64,000 nucleotides of DNA, taken from positions 1-64,000 of the forward strand of contig JBJEQN010000026.1 in NCBI GenBank assembly GCA_051881775.1, given 5' to 3'. The translations under genes and the position numbers were made by a program. The DNA comes from UMGS363 sp051881775. Its GTDB lineage: Bacteria > Bacillota > Clostridia > Oscillospirales > Ruminococcaceae. Shown here in pieces: positions 40,439-48,600 of this stretch (its first letter is position 1; every line of letters begins with the position of its first letter). Under the pieces are notes generated by a model. That model ran no database searches. It was not told where the DNA came from and was given only the letters and a program-made list of their open reading frames with translations.

Positions 40439-42880
40439 ATGGCTGAACGCTACGATCATGCCGCAATCGAAAAGAAGTGGCAGAAATACTGGGAGGAGAA
40501 TGAGACCTTCAAGACCGATGTATGGGATTTCTCCAAGCCCAAATACTATGTTCTTGATATGTTCCCCTACCCTTCAGGCGTTGGTCTTCACGCAGGACAC
40601 CCCGAGGGCTACACCGCCACGGACATTGTTTCCCGAATGAAGAGAATGCAGGGCTACAACGTTCTTCACCCTATGGGCTACGACTCCTTCGGTCTGCCTG
40701 CGGAGCAGTATGCCGTAACTACAGGCAATCACCCCAACGGCTTTACTCAGGAAAACATAAAGACCTTCTCAAAGCAGCTGAAAGAGCTTGGCTTTGACTA
40801 CGACTGGTCAAAAATGATAGCTACCTCCGACCCAAAGTTCTACAAGTGGACACAGTGGATATTCAAGCAGCTTTATCTTGACGGCTATGCAAAGTATGTT
40901 GATATGCCCGTAAACTGGTGCGAGGAGCTTGGCACCGTGCTTTCCAACGATGAGGTCATTGACGGCAAGTCCGAGCGCGGCGGCTATCCCGTTGTAAGAA
41001 AAAATATGAAGCAGTGGGTCATCGACCAGCCTGCTTTTGCGGAAAAACTCCTTGAAGGACTTGAAGAGATAGACTGGCCGGAATCCACAAAGGCTATGCA
41101 GCGCAACTGGATAGGCAAATCCACGGGCGTTGAGGTAAAGTTTGATATTGTGGGCGGCGGCGAGTTCAGCATCTACACCACCTGTATCGAAACTATTTAC
41201 GGCATCACCTTTATGGTGCTTGCTCCAGACGGCGACATCGTTAAGTCGCTTATGCCCCGTATAACCAACAAGGATGAGGTACAGGCATACATTGACGAAA
41301 CGTTAAAGAAAAACGATATGGACCGCACCGAGCTTAACAAGACAAAGTCGGGCTGCGAGCTGAAAGGCGTTACCTGCATAAATCCCGTTAACGGCAAGGA
41401 AGTCAGAATGTTCATCGGCGACTTTGTTCTTGCAAGCTACGGCACAGGCGCAGTTATGGCTGTTCCTTCCCACGACCAGCGTGACTTTGAATATGCGGTA
41501 GCACACAACATTGATATGATACAGGTAATCGACGGCGACGAAAAGCTGGGACACGTTGACGTTTCCGAAAAGGCTTTTGAAAAGGACGATTATCTCGGCA
41601 AGGGCTACAGACTTATCAATTCCGAGGAATTCACGGGTCTTACCGTTGAAGAGGCAAAGGAAGCCATAACTTGTAAACTTGAAAAAATGGGCGTTGCAAA
41701 GCGCACCACAAACTATCATTTCAGAGAATGGATATTTGCCCGTCAGCGTTACTGGGGCGAGCCAGTTCCCGTTGTTCACACCGAGGACGGCAAAATACAC
41801 GTTCTTGCCGACGAGGAGCTTCCTCTCATTCTTCCTGAGCTTGAAGATTACAAGGGCAAAAACGGCAAGGCACCTCTTGAAAATGCGACCGAGTGGAAGC
41901 AGTATGACAAAAACGGTGTAAAGGGCACAAGAGAGACCTCTACAATGCCCGGCTCCGCAGGTTCAAGCTGGTACTATTTCAGATATATCGACCCCGATAA
42001 CGACAAGGAATTTGCAGACCCCGAGCTTTTGAAGCACTGGATGCCTGTTGACCTTTATATCGGCGGCCCCGAACACGCAGTAGGTCACCTTATGTACTCC
42101 CGTATCTGGAACAGGTACCTTTACGACAAGGGTCTTGCACCTACCAAGGAGCCGTTCAAGAAGCTGGTACATCAGGGAATGATTCTCGGCGAAAACGGCA
42201 TAAAAATGGGCAAGAGATACCCCGAATATGTTGTTAACCCCAGCGATATTGTAAGAGATTACGGTGCCGATACCCTCAGACTTTACGAAATGTTCATGGG
42301 TCCTCTTGAAGTTTCAAAGCCCTGGAGCAGTTCCGGCGTTGAGGGCGCAAAGAAGTTCATCACAAGAGTATGGAATTTCTTTACCGAGCCTGCAAACCTT
42401 ACAGAGGACAATGACGGCACTCTTACAAGAGTATATCATCAGACCGTTAAGAAGGTCACGGACGATTTTGAAGCCCTTGCGTTCAATACCGCTATCAGCC
42501 AGCTTATGATATTTATGAACGCCGCTTACAAGGCAGGAAAATGCCCCAAGGAGTACGCCGAGGGCATTGTAAAGCTGCTCTCCCCCGTAACTCCTCACGT
42601 TTGCGAGGAAATGTGGAGCATTCTCGGTCACGATAAGACCATTGCTTACGAGTCATGGCCTGTTTATGACGAAAAGGAGCTTGTAGTTGACGAGATAGAG
42701 ATAGCTGTTCAGATAAACGGCAAGCTCAGAGGCAAGATAATGGTGGGCGTTGACGAGGAGCAGGAGTCCGCTCTTGCAAAGGCTAAGGAACAGCCCGATG
42801 TAAAGGCATTTCTTGAAGGCAAAAACATTGTCAAGGAAATTTATGTCAAGGGCAGGATAGTAAATATCGTTGCAAAATAA
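40439..42880 (+). CDS. leuS: Leucyl-tRNA synthetase
   Basis: An 813-residue class I synthetase. HIGH-type motif GLHAGHPEGYTATDI (about 50-64), editing (CP1) domain about 220-410 with the Thr-rich and Asp-rich loops (CIETIYGITFMVLAPDG and VPSHDQRDFEYA), catalytic KMSKS-equivalent KMGKRYPEYV (about 590), anticodon-binding domain and a C-terminal domain ending in VKGRIVNIVAK. ATG at 40439 is three codons past a TTG; AAAGGA lies 10 nt upstream. KMGKR is a variant of KMSKS/KMSKR. There is no T-box in the 68-bp gap. Confidence 0.97.
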   Translation: MAERYDHAAIEKKWQKYWEENETFKTDVWDFSKPKYYVLDMFPYPSGVGLHAGHPEGYTATDIVSRMKRMQGYNVLHPMGYDSFGLPAEQYAVTTGNHPNGFTQENIKTFSKQLKELGFDYDWSKMIATSDPKFYKWTQWIFKQLYLDGYAKYVDMPVNWCEELGTVLSNDEVIDGKSERGGYPVVRKNMKQWVIDQPAFAEKLLEGLEEIDWPESTKAMQRNWIGKSTGVEVKFDIVGGGEFSIYTTCIETIYGITFMVLAPDGDIVKSLMPRITNKDEVQAYIDETLKKNDMDRTELNKTKSGCELKGVTCINPVNGKEVRMFIGDFVLASYGTGAVMAVPSHDQRDFEYAVAHNIDMIQVIDGDEKLGHVDVSEKAFEKDDYLGKGYRLINSEEFTGLTVEEAKEAITCKLEKMGVAKRTTNYHFREWIFARQRYWGEPVPVVHTEDGKIHVLADEELPLILPELEDYKGKNGKAPLENATEWKQYDKNGVKGTRETSTMPGSAGSSWYYFRYIDPDNDKEFADPELLKHWMPVDLYIGGPEHAVGHLMYSRIWNRYLYDKGLAPTKEPFKKLVHQGMILGENGIKMGKRYPEYVVNPSDIVRDYGADTLRLYEMFMGPLEVSKPWSSSGVEGAKKFITRVWNFFTEPANLTEDNDGTLTRVYHQTVKKVTDDFEALAFNTAISQLMIFMNAAYKAGKCPKEYAEGIVKLLSPVTPHVCEEMWSILGHDKTIAYESWPVYDEKELVVDEIEIAVQINGKLRGKIMVGVDEEQESALAKAKEQPDVKAFLEGKNIVKEIYVKGRIVNIVAK

Positions 42881-42954
42881 CTGCTCAGGTTATACAATGC
42901 CGATGTAGGACAAAAAATTGCAGCAAAATTTGTGCAAGATTTTTGATTTATCTC

Positions 42955-42983
42955 TTGACAATCGGCGTATTATATTGTATAAT
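42955..42983 (+). promoter_or_regulatory. Promoter of rpsU
   Basis: Consensus -35 TTGACA (42955-42960), 17-nt spacer, -10 TATAAT (42978-42983). The leader to rpsU is about 50 nt. Confidence 0.9.
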
Positions 42984-43039
42984 TATGAAGTTGTATCTAA
43001 TATAAACCTCTGCCTGAGCGGCAAAGGGAGGGAATCAAA

Positions 43040-43213
43040 TTGGCAGAAATTCGTGTTGGCAAAAACGAATCCTTGGAAACTGCTCTTAAGCGTTTTAAGA
43101 GAAGCTGTGCTAAGGACGGCGTTATCGCTGAAGTTCGTAAAAGAGAACACTATGAGAAGCCTTCGGTAAAGCGTAAGAAGAAGTCCGAAGCTGCTCGTAA
43201 GCGTAAGTATTAA
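43040..43213 (+). CDS. rpsU: 30S ribosomal protein S21
   Basis: A 57-residue basic protein beginning AEIRVGKNESLETALKRFKR with a C-terminal KKKSEAARKRKY tail, typical of S21. It begins with TTG at 43040; GGGAGGG (43026-43032) lies 7 nt upstream and no ATG is usable. Monocistronic with its own promoter and terminator. Confidence 0.95.
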   Translation: MAEIRVGKNESLETALKRFKRSCAKDGVIAEVRKREHYEKPSVKRKKKSEAARKRKY

Positions 43214-43238
43214 TTTTAATATTATTATCGCTTTAGTA

Positions 43239-43279
43239 GAACGGCGGCAGGTATTTTTACTGCCGCCGTTCTTGTTTTG
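43239..43279 (+). terminator. Terminator behind rpsU
   Basis: GAACGGCGGCAG (43239-43250) pairs with CTGCCGCCGTTC (43260-43271), followed by TTGTTTTG. Confidence 0.9.
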
Positions 43280-43295
43280 AAAGGATAGTTGCAAA

Positions 43296-43781
43296 ATGCT
43301 GTTCAGACCTACCGCCGCCTTGAAAAGCGTGCTTGAACTTACCCCGGAAATACTCGGAAAAATGGGCGTGGAGGCTCTTATACTTGACCTTGACAACACG
43401 CTTACCACGCATAACAATCCCCACCCTGCAAAAGGCGTTCCCGAATGGCTGGACGAAATGCGTAAGGCAGGAATAAAGCTGCTTATCGTTTCAAACAACC
43501 ATGCGCCGAGGGTGGAGCCTTTTGCAAAGGCACTGAAGCTGGATTTTGTTCCCGAGGGAGCAAAGCCGCTGCCCAAGGGCTACAATATCGCAGTAAAAAA
43601 GTTCGGTCTGCCCAAGGAAAGGGTCTGCGCAGTTGGAGATCAGATATTCACGGACATTCTCGGGGCGAATCTTGCAGGGATAAAGTCGGTTTTCGTTTAT
43701 CCCATTGAGTTTGAAAGCGGATTTTTCTTTAAAATTAAAAGGTTTTTTGAAAAGCCGTTCAGACCTAAGAATTACTTATAA
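43296..43781 (+). CDS. yqeG: YqeG-family HAD phosphatase
   Basis: A 161-residue HAD-superfamily phosphatase (IIIA subgroup). Motif I LDLDNTLTTH (nucleophile Asp), motif II LLIVSNN, motif III Lys and motif IV VGDQIFTDILGAN are visible. Substrate in vivo is unknown. GAAAGGATAG precedes ATG, and a rpsU terminator lies between. Followed 12 bp later by a zinc-ribbon protein gene. Confidence 0.9.
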   Translation: MLFRPTAALKSVLELTPEILGKMGVEALILDLDNTLTTHNNPHPAKGVPEWLDEMRKAGIKLLIVSNNHAPRVEPFAKALKLDFVPEGAKPLPKGYNIAVKKFGLPKERVCAVGDQIFTDILGANLAGIKSVFVYPIEFESGFFFKIKRFFEKPFRPKNYL

Positions 43782-43793
43782 AGGTGATATTGT

Positions 43794-44528
43794 ATGATAA
43801 CAAAAAAATGCAAGGACTGCGGAAAGGAATTTACCATTACCGATGGAGAGATAGACTTTTACCGTTCCAAAGGCTTTGAACTTCCCAACAGATGCAAAAG
43901 CTGCCGTGATAAAAGGAAAAGCCAAAAAGCTGCCCCTGCTGCACAAAGCAGTAACGGCAAAAACAGCCGCTCCAAGTCCGTTCTGACCGCTGTACTTATT
44001 GCAGCTGTATTGCTGATAGCGCTGATCGTAAAGGTTTCGGATGTTATAACACCCGTACAGACATCCTTACCGGAAATTACAGACACTTCCGTTTATACCG
44101 CAGAGGAAACAACGCCTGCTGTAACCACTTCTGCCCTCACATCAACGGAAATTACGTCAGAACTTGCTGATATGACCACTGCGGCAGAAACCACATCTGC
44201 ATATCCGGAAACCACGAGCTCCGCCGCCCAAGTCACAACAACAGCTGAACCGGAACAACAAGTTCTTCATTTCCGCAGCAATAAACTTCTTGAAGAACAT
44301 TACGAAAAGCACGGCATTGATATGGGATTCAGTTCCGCAGCCGAGTACGAAGCCGCAGCAGCAGCCGTTGTCAACTCTCCGGACGCTCTCCACAAGCTGG
44401 AAAAGGAAGATAACGATGATGTTTACTACATCGAAAGCACAAATGAGTTTGTAATAGTTTCCACCGACGGCTATATCAGAACGTATTTCAGTCCCGACAG
44501 CGGAAAAGAATATTTCGATAGACAATAA
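43794..44528 (+). CDS. Zinc-ribbon, membrane-anchored protein with a BECR/toxin-like C-terminal domain
   Basis: A 244-residue protein with four parts. (1) zf-trcl-like zinc ribbon, residues 1-42, with CKDCGKEFTITDGEIDFYRS and CKSCRDKRK. (2) Lys-rich stretch and a transmembrane helix (about 60-82, SVLTAVLIAAVLLIALIVKV). (3) Thr/Ser/Ala-rich spacer (about 95-160), probably outside. (4) C-terminal domain (about 162-244) with LLEEHYEKHGIDMGFSSAAE, VYYIESTNEFVIVSTDGYIR and TYFSPDSGKEYFDR, resembling the BECR/RelE-like or polymorphic-toxin C-terminal fold (inference). AAAGGTG precedes ATG. No immunity-type gene is recognised. The 164-bp hairpin element starts 5 nt after its stop. Confidence 0.65.
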   Translation: MITKKCKDCGKEFTITDGEIDFYRSKGFELPNRCKSCRDKRKSQKAAPAAQSSNGKNSRSKSVLTAVLIAAVLLIALIVKVSDVITPVQTSLPEITDTSVYTAEETTPAVTTSALTSTEITSELADMTTAAETTSAYPETTSSAAQVTTTAEPEQQVLHFRSNKLLEEHYEKHGIDMGFSSAAEYEAAAAAVVNSPDALHKLEKEDNDDVYYIESTNEFVIVSTDGYIRTYFSPDSGKEYFDRQ

Positions 44529-44533
44529 ATTAA

Positions 44534-44697
44534 GGGGTTCTCTAAAAACCGGGACTCGAGCAAATTTTCGTCCATGACTTTATTCAGCTGCAAGGCAACA
44601 AACCGCCGTAATACTTGATGTATTACAAGGTTTGTTAACGCAGCAGATGAATAAAGTCATAGAAAATTTGCCGAGAAGGAGGTTTTTAGAGGTTCCC
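44534..44697. mobile_element. 164-bp hairpin element (MITE-like), copy 2
   Basis: Base-for-base identical to 31106-31269. Flanked by TTAA on the left (44530-44533) and TTAA on the right (44698-44701... within TTAACAAAA), consistent with a 4-bp target duplication different from that of copy 1 (ATAA). Placed between two convergent genes. Confidence 0.88.
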
Positions 44698-44701
44698 TTA
44701 A

Positions 44702-44740
44702 CAAAAAACAAAACCGCCGCAGGAAAACTCCTTCGGCGGT
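44702..44740 (-). terminator. Terminator of the rubrerythrin gene
   Basis: On the minus strand, ACCGCCG...CGGCGGT (44713-44740) with inner AGGA/TCCT pairing is followed by TTGTTTTTTG. Confidence 0.88.
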
Positions 44741-44762
44741 CTTGCTGTATATAGGTAACGAA

Positions 44763-45308
44763 TTAAGCGAAATATCTGTCGAGCAGACCCTTGAATGCTC
44801 TGCCGTGTCTTGCTTCGTCCTTAGCCATTTCGTGAACGGTGTCGTGGATAGCGTCAAGATTAAGCTCCTTAGCCTTCTTTGCAAGCTGGAGCTTACCTTC
44901 GCAAGCGCCGCTCTCAGCCTGATAGCGCATTTCAAGGTTCTTCTTTGTGGAATCGGTAACAACTTCGCCGAGAAGCTCTGCAAACTTAGCTGCGTGTTCT
45001 GCTTCTTCGTAAGCTGCCTTCTCATAGTAAAGACCAACTTCGGGGTAGCCCTCTCTGAAAGCAACTCTTGCCATTGCAAGGTACATACCAACCTCGGAAC
45101 ATTCACCGTTGAAGTTCTGTCTGAGGCCTTCGATGATCTCGGGGTCAACGTCCTTTGCGGAGCCTACAACGTGGTCGCAAGCCCAGAGAGCGCTGTCGTC
45201 GGAAGCGGCTGTGAACTTAGAAGCAGGTGCCTTACACTGGGGGCACTGCTCGGGAGCGTTTTCTCCCTCATAAACATAACCGCAGATTGAACAGATCCAT
45301 TTTTTCAT
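44763..45308 (-). CDS. Reverse rubrerythrin
   Basis: A 181-residue peroxide/oxygen-scavenging non-heme iron protein. The rubredoxin-like centre is at the N-terminus (CSICGYVYEG...CPQCKAP, Cys 6, 9, 22, 25), and the four-helix diiron domain follows (ECSEVGMYLAMARVA, YEEAEHAAKF, MAKDEARHGRAFKGLL give the Glu/His ligands). This order is reversed relative to classical rubrerythrin and is seen in Clostridia, where it protects against oxidative stress. GGAGGAA precedes ATG. A consensus promoter overlapped by a palindrome lies upstream. Confidence 0.93.
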   Translation of the reverse strand: MKKWICSICGYVYEGENAPEQCPQCKAPASKFTAASDDSALWACDHVVGSAKDVDPEIIEGLRQNFNGECSEVGMYLAMARVAFREGYPEVGLYYEKAAYEEAEHAAKFAELLGEVVTDSTKKNLEMRYQAESGACEGKLQLAKKAKELNLDAIHDTVHEMAKDEARHGRAFKGLLDRYFA

Positions 45309-45373
45309 TTTAAATTCCTCCTGTAAAATTATTTTCCGCCATTCGGTAAGAAGGCGGTACCTATATACATTGC

Positions 45374-45392
45374 CGGAACATTCTTTTGTTCC
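45374..45392 (-). promoter_or_regulatory. Leader hairpin of the rubrerythrin mRNA
   Basis: CGGAACA-TTCTT-TGTTCCG forms a 7-bp hairpin early in the transcript. No U-tract follows; role unknown. Confidence 0.45.
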
Positions 45393-45406
45393 GTAACTGT
45401 AATTAA

Positions 45407-45435
45407 ACTATACCACAAAAGTATAGCTTTGTCAA
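45407..45435 (-). promoter_or_regulatory. Promoter of the rubrerythrin gene, overlapped by a palindrome
   Basis: On the minus strand, -35 TTGACA (45430-45435), 17-nt spacer, -10 TATAGT (45407-45412). CTATAC (45408-45413) and GTATAG (45421-45426), separated by 7 bp, form an inverted repeat spanning the -10 and spacer, a typical place for a repressor operator (PerR- or Rex-like role is only a guess). Confidence 0.75.
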
Positions 45436-45480
45436 GAGCGAAAAGTAAATTTAACAAAACTTTTTTATTTGCAAATTATT

Positions 45481-47853
45481 CTATCTCAGCTGACCCGTTT
45501 TAAAGCAGAAATCCCCGTTTTCAATAAGCAGCTTTACGCAGTCTCCCCGTCTTACCTCGCCGCTGATTATCTTTTTCGACAGCATATTTTCAACGTTGAC
45601 GGTTATATCACGGCGCAGGTTTCTCGCTCCGCTTTTTCCTATGCCGCACTCCGCCAGCTTCTTAACGGCTTCGGGGCTGAATTCAAGGGAAATTTCCAAG
45701 GCGCACGCCCGTCTGCGCAGACTGTCCAGCATTTTTCTTGCAATGTCCGTAAGCTCGGGACCTCCAAGCTGCTCAAACACTATTATATCGTCAAGCCTGC
45801 CAAGAAGCTCGGGGCTGAAATAGCTTCGCACCTCCTTCATAACGCCCCGTTCGGCTTCCGCTTCTCCGATGCGGATAAAGCCAACGCCCTTGTTTTCCGT
45901 AAGATTTGCCGCACCGATATTTGACGTAAGGATGACTACCGTGTTGCGGAAGCTGACAGACCGTCCGCTGCTGTCCGTAAGTGTACCCTCTTCAAATATC
46001 TGGAGCAGAATATTGTTTATATCGCTGTGTGCCTTTTCTATCTCGTCAAAAAGCACCACGCTGTAAGGCTGTCTGCGCACCTTTTCCGTAAGCACGCCGC
46101 CGTCCTCGTAGCCCACATATCCCGGAGGAGAACCCACCAGCTTTGAAACGCTGTGCTTCTCCATATACTCCGACATATCAAAGCGTATAAGCGCCTTTTC
46201 ATCGCCGAACAGCGCCTCCGCAAGCGCCCTTGAAAGCTCTGTTTTGCCCGAACCCGTAGGGCCTGTGAAAAGGAAACAGCCGATAGGACGCTTGGGGTCT
46301 TTAAGTCCCGAACGACCAAGCCTTACTGCGTCCGCAACTGCTTTTACCGCCTTGTCCTGACCTATCACCCGTCTGTGAAGCTCATCTTCAAGGTCAAGGA
46401 GCCGCCTGCTTTCCTCGGCGGTTATCTTTTTCAGCGGTATGCCCGTTATATCGGAGATGACTTCCGCAATGCTTTCACGGCTCACCACCACCTTTTTTTC
46501 CTCGCTTGAACTGTACCAGCTGGGCAGACTGCGGTATTTTTCGGCGCTTTTGCTCTGAAAAGGTACTTCCGCCGCCTTTTTCTGCGAAGACTGCCTCTCT
46601 ATCATACGCTTCAGGCTTTCCGCAAGCTGGCTGAGGGTCTGAGGCGTTGAAGAAGCCCTCATACGCTCTCTTGAAGCAGCCTCGTCAATAAGGTCAATGG
46701 CTTTGTCGGGGAGATAACGTCCCGGCTGATAGCGCACGGATAGCTCCACAGCCGCCCTAACAGCCTCGTCGGTTATCTCGGCGTTGTGGAAATCCTCATA
46801 GCACTTTTTTAAGCCGCTTATTATCTTTACCGCTTCTTCCTCCGTAGGCTCACCTATCATCACCTGCTGAAAACGGCGGTCAAGGGCGGCGTCCTTTTCG
46901 ATGAAGCGGCGATATTCGTTAATGGTGGTTGCGCCTATTATCTGCAGCTCGCCCCTTGCAAGCTGTGGTTTCAGTATATTTGCGGCGTCAATTGCACCCT
47001 CCGCCGCTCCTGCGCCAACGATAGTGTGAAGCTCGTCTATAAAAAGGATTATATTTCCGCAGCCTGCCACTTCTTCAAGGCACTGCTTAACTCTTTCCTC
47101 AAAATCCCCACGATACTTTGCGCCTGCAAGCATTGAGGTAAGGTTAAGGGAAAAAATATGCTTATGGCGTATAACTTCGGGAACGTTCCCCTCGGCAAGC
47201 ATAGCAGCAATGCCCTCTACAACGGCGGTCTTGCCCACGCCTGCTTCTCCTATAAGGCAGGGGTTGTTCTTGCTCCGCCTTGACAATATCTGTATGACCC
47301 GTTCTATCTCCTTTTCACGGCCGATAACGGGGTCGCACTTGTTTTCGGCGGCTTCCTTTGTAAGGTCACGGGCGTATTTGGAGAGGGTCGTCAGCTTCAT
47401 CTCTCCGCTGCACCGCGGCGATGTTACCGCGGAGCAGGCACCCGATAATCTCGATATATTTCCGCCAAGGTCGTTAAGGATAGTGACTGCGGTACAGCCC
47501 TCCTGACTTAAAAGCGCCGCAAGCAGATGCTCCGTTCCCGCAAGCCTTGAACCGGCAGTTACGGCTATCTCCTCCGCTTTTTCAATGGTGCGCCTTGCCG
47601 CAGGTGTTACCGAATCATCGCTTACAACCGAGGGTTCTCCCCTGCCAACAAGTTCGACTATCTTTTTCAGAACGTCCCCTTCGCTTATTCCGCACATCCT
47701 GAACGCACCCGAAGCCGTGCAGCCCTGCTCGCTTATAAGGGAAAGCAGTATATGCTCGCTGCCCACATAGGTATGCCCCAGCTTGCCTGCCTGCAAAAAG
47801 GCTTTGTTTATGACAGTATTTGCTTTTTTGGTAAAGCTTTCTATATTATACAT
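45481..47853 (-). CDS. clpC: ClpC-like AAA+ unfoldase
   Basis: A 790-residue protein. Two Clp N repeats (about 1-140, e.g. GHTYVGSEHILLSL and AGTEHLLAALL), AAA+ domain 1 with GEAGVGKTAVVEG and FIDELHT, a short middle region, and AAA+ domain 2 with GPTGSGKTELSRAL and VVLFDEIEKAHSD plus a C-terminal D2-small domain. It works with ClpP to unfold proteins. No UVR-type motif is evident in the middle domain, so clpC assignment is by general layout; ClpA/ClpE-like identity is possible. Start ATG at 47853 (MYNIESFTKK) fits known ClpC N-termini; an AAAGGA lies 13 nt upstream. McsA/McsB/CtsR are not adjacent. Confidence 0.85.
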   Translation of the reverse strand: MYNIESFTKKANTVINKAFLQAGKLGHTYVGSEHILLSLISEQGCTASGAFRMCGISEGDVLKKIVELVGRGEPSVVSDDSVTPAARRTIEKAEEIAVTAGSRLAGTEHLLAALLSQEGCTAVTILNDLGGNISRLSGACSAVTSPRCSGEMKLTTLSKYARDLTKEAAENKCDPVIGREKEIERVIQILSRRSKNNPCLIGEAGVGKTAVVEGIAAMLAEGNVPEVIRHKHIFSLNLTSMLAGAKYRGDFEERVKQCLEEVAGCGNIILFIDELHTIVGAGAAEGAIDAANILKPQLARGELQIIGATTINEYRRFIEKDAALDRRFQQVMIGEPTEEEAVKIISGLKKCYEDFHNAEITDEAVRAAVELSVRYQPGRYLPDKAIDLIDEAASRERMRASSTPQTLSQLAESLKRMIERQSSQKKAAEVPFQSKSAEKYRSLPSWYSSSEEKKVVVSRESIAEVISDITGIPLKKITAEESRRLLDLEDELHRRVIGQDKAVKAVADAVRLGRSGLKDPKRPIGCFLFTGPTGSGKTELSRALAEALFGDEKALIRFDMSEYMEKHSVSKLVGSPPGYVGYEDGGVLTEKVRRQPYSVVLFDEIEKAHSDINNILLQIFEEGTLTDSSGRSVSFRNTVVILTSNIGAANLTENKGVGFIRIGEAEAERGVMKEVRSYFSPELLGRLDDIIVFEQLGGPELTDIARKMLDSLRRRACALEISLEFSPEAVKKLAECGIGKSGARNLRRDITVNVENMLSKKIISGEVRRGDCVKLLIENGDFCFKTGQLR

Positions 47854-48141
47854 TACCGTGACCATTCCTTTCAAGATCATGCCAAAATCATTCAATATGC
47901 AGTTATATTATCCCACTGCTTATGCAAAATATTTGTCACATATGGAATGAATCAAAGTTAAATTTTCTCAGATAGGTTCACAATTATTGCTTCGGCTTTA
48001 TTTTTAATTTGATTTTTTTGACAAAATTCTTGAAAAATAAACATCGGCGTGTATGAGTACAGCTACGGGCATTTTCCTGCGGCACGGCGAACAAAGGCGG
48101 TCTGTTTTCCTCACATTTGCTGTAATTTAACCACAATTTAT

Positions 48142-48164
48142 GTAGGGGACGGGTCTCCCGTCCC
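48142..48164 (+). repeat. GTAGGGGACGGGTCTCCCGTCCC palindrome
   Basis: GGGACGGG (48146-48153), TCT, CCCGTCCC (48157-48164). Same architecture as GTAGGGGCGCACAGTGTGCGCCC (8-bp stem, 3-nt loop, preceded by GTA). A related inverted pair is at 55738-55810. Confidence 0.8.
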
Positions 48165-48200
48165 GACTTTTCCGCACAAAATAAGCTTTATTTCGCATTA

Positions 48201-48232
48201 TCTCTGTAGGGGCGCACAGTGTGCGCCCGATT
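48201..48232 (+). repeat. GTAGGGGCGCACAGTGTGCGCCC palindrome, copy
   Basis: The 32 bases from TCTCTGTAGGGGCGC to GCCCGATT are identical to 1191-1222 and 48601-48632. The preceding ~30 bp (CGCACAAAATAAGC...) also resemble those before the 1191 copy. Confidence 0.85.
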
Positions 48233-48335
48233 ACCGCCAACAAAATGAGAAAGGCTTGTCCGTTGCGAAAAACGTTGGGAAAACGCAATCCGTACAGCGA
48301 ACAATAACCTTACCGGAAAGCGCATAGCGGTGGCC

Positions 48336-48358
48336 GGGAGGGGGTGGGAGGTTTGGGG
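48336..48358 (+). other. Putative G-quadruplex motif
   Basis: Four runs GGG (48336-48338), GGGGG (48340-48344), GGG (48346-48348) and GGGG (48355-48358) with loops A, T and AGGTTT, fitting the G3-N1-7 pattern on the plus strand. Confidence 0.6.
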
Positions 48359-48384
48359 AAAGAGAGTGCAGAGGGAAAACCGCA

Positions 48385-48446
48385 AGGGGAGAGGGGGAGG
48401 GCGGCCCAGCGTCCTTAGGTTTCCAGAGCGCCTCCCCCTCTCCCCT
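48385..48446. repeat. 16-bp perfect purine/pyrimidine hairpin
   Basis: AGGGGAGAGGGGGAGG (48385-48400) pairs exactly with CCTCCCCCTCTCCCCT (48431-48446) around a 30-nt loop. It lies in a purine-biased segment (48330-48400) unlike the rest of the window. No gene is associated. Confidence 0.8.
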
Positions 48447-48600
48447 GAAGGTTGTCCCTTTGCAGCAGTTGTGCTATGCCGCAGCGCTTAACATCAAGCT
48501 GATTCGTTAAATTGAACTATGGCGTAACGCAAATATTATTCATTCAGCAAAGCGCTCTGTTTGCCGTTTTGCAGAAAAATGTTCGTTGCTCCGCACGTTA

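Noticed and set aside
42983..43576. 197-codon open frame antisense to rpsU and yqeG
   Set aside because: Overlaps two certain genes, a terminator and a consensus promoter on the other strand.
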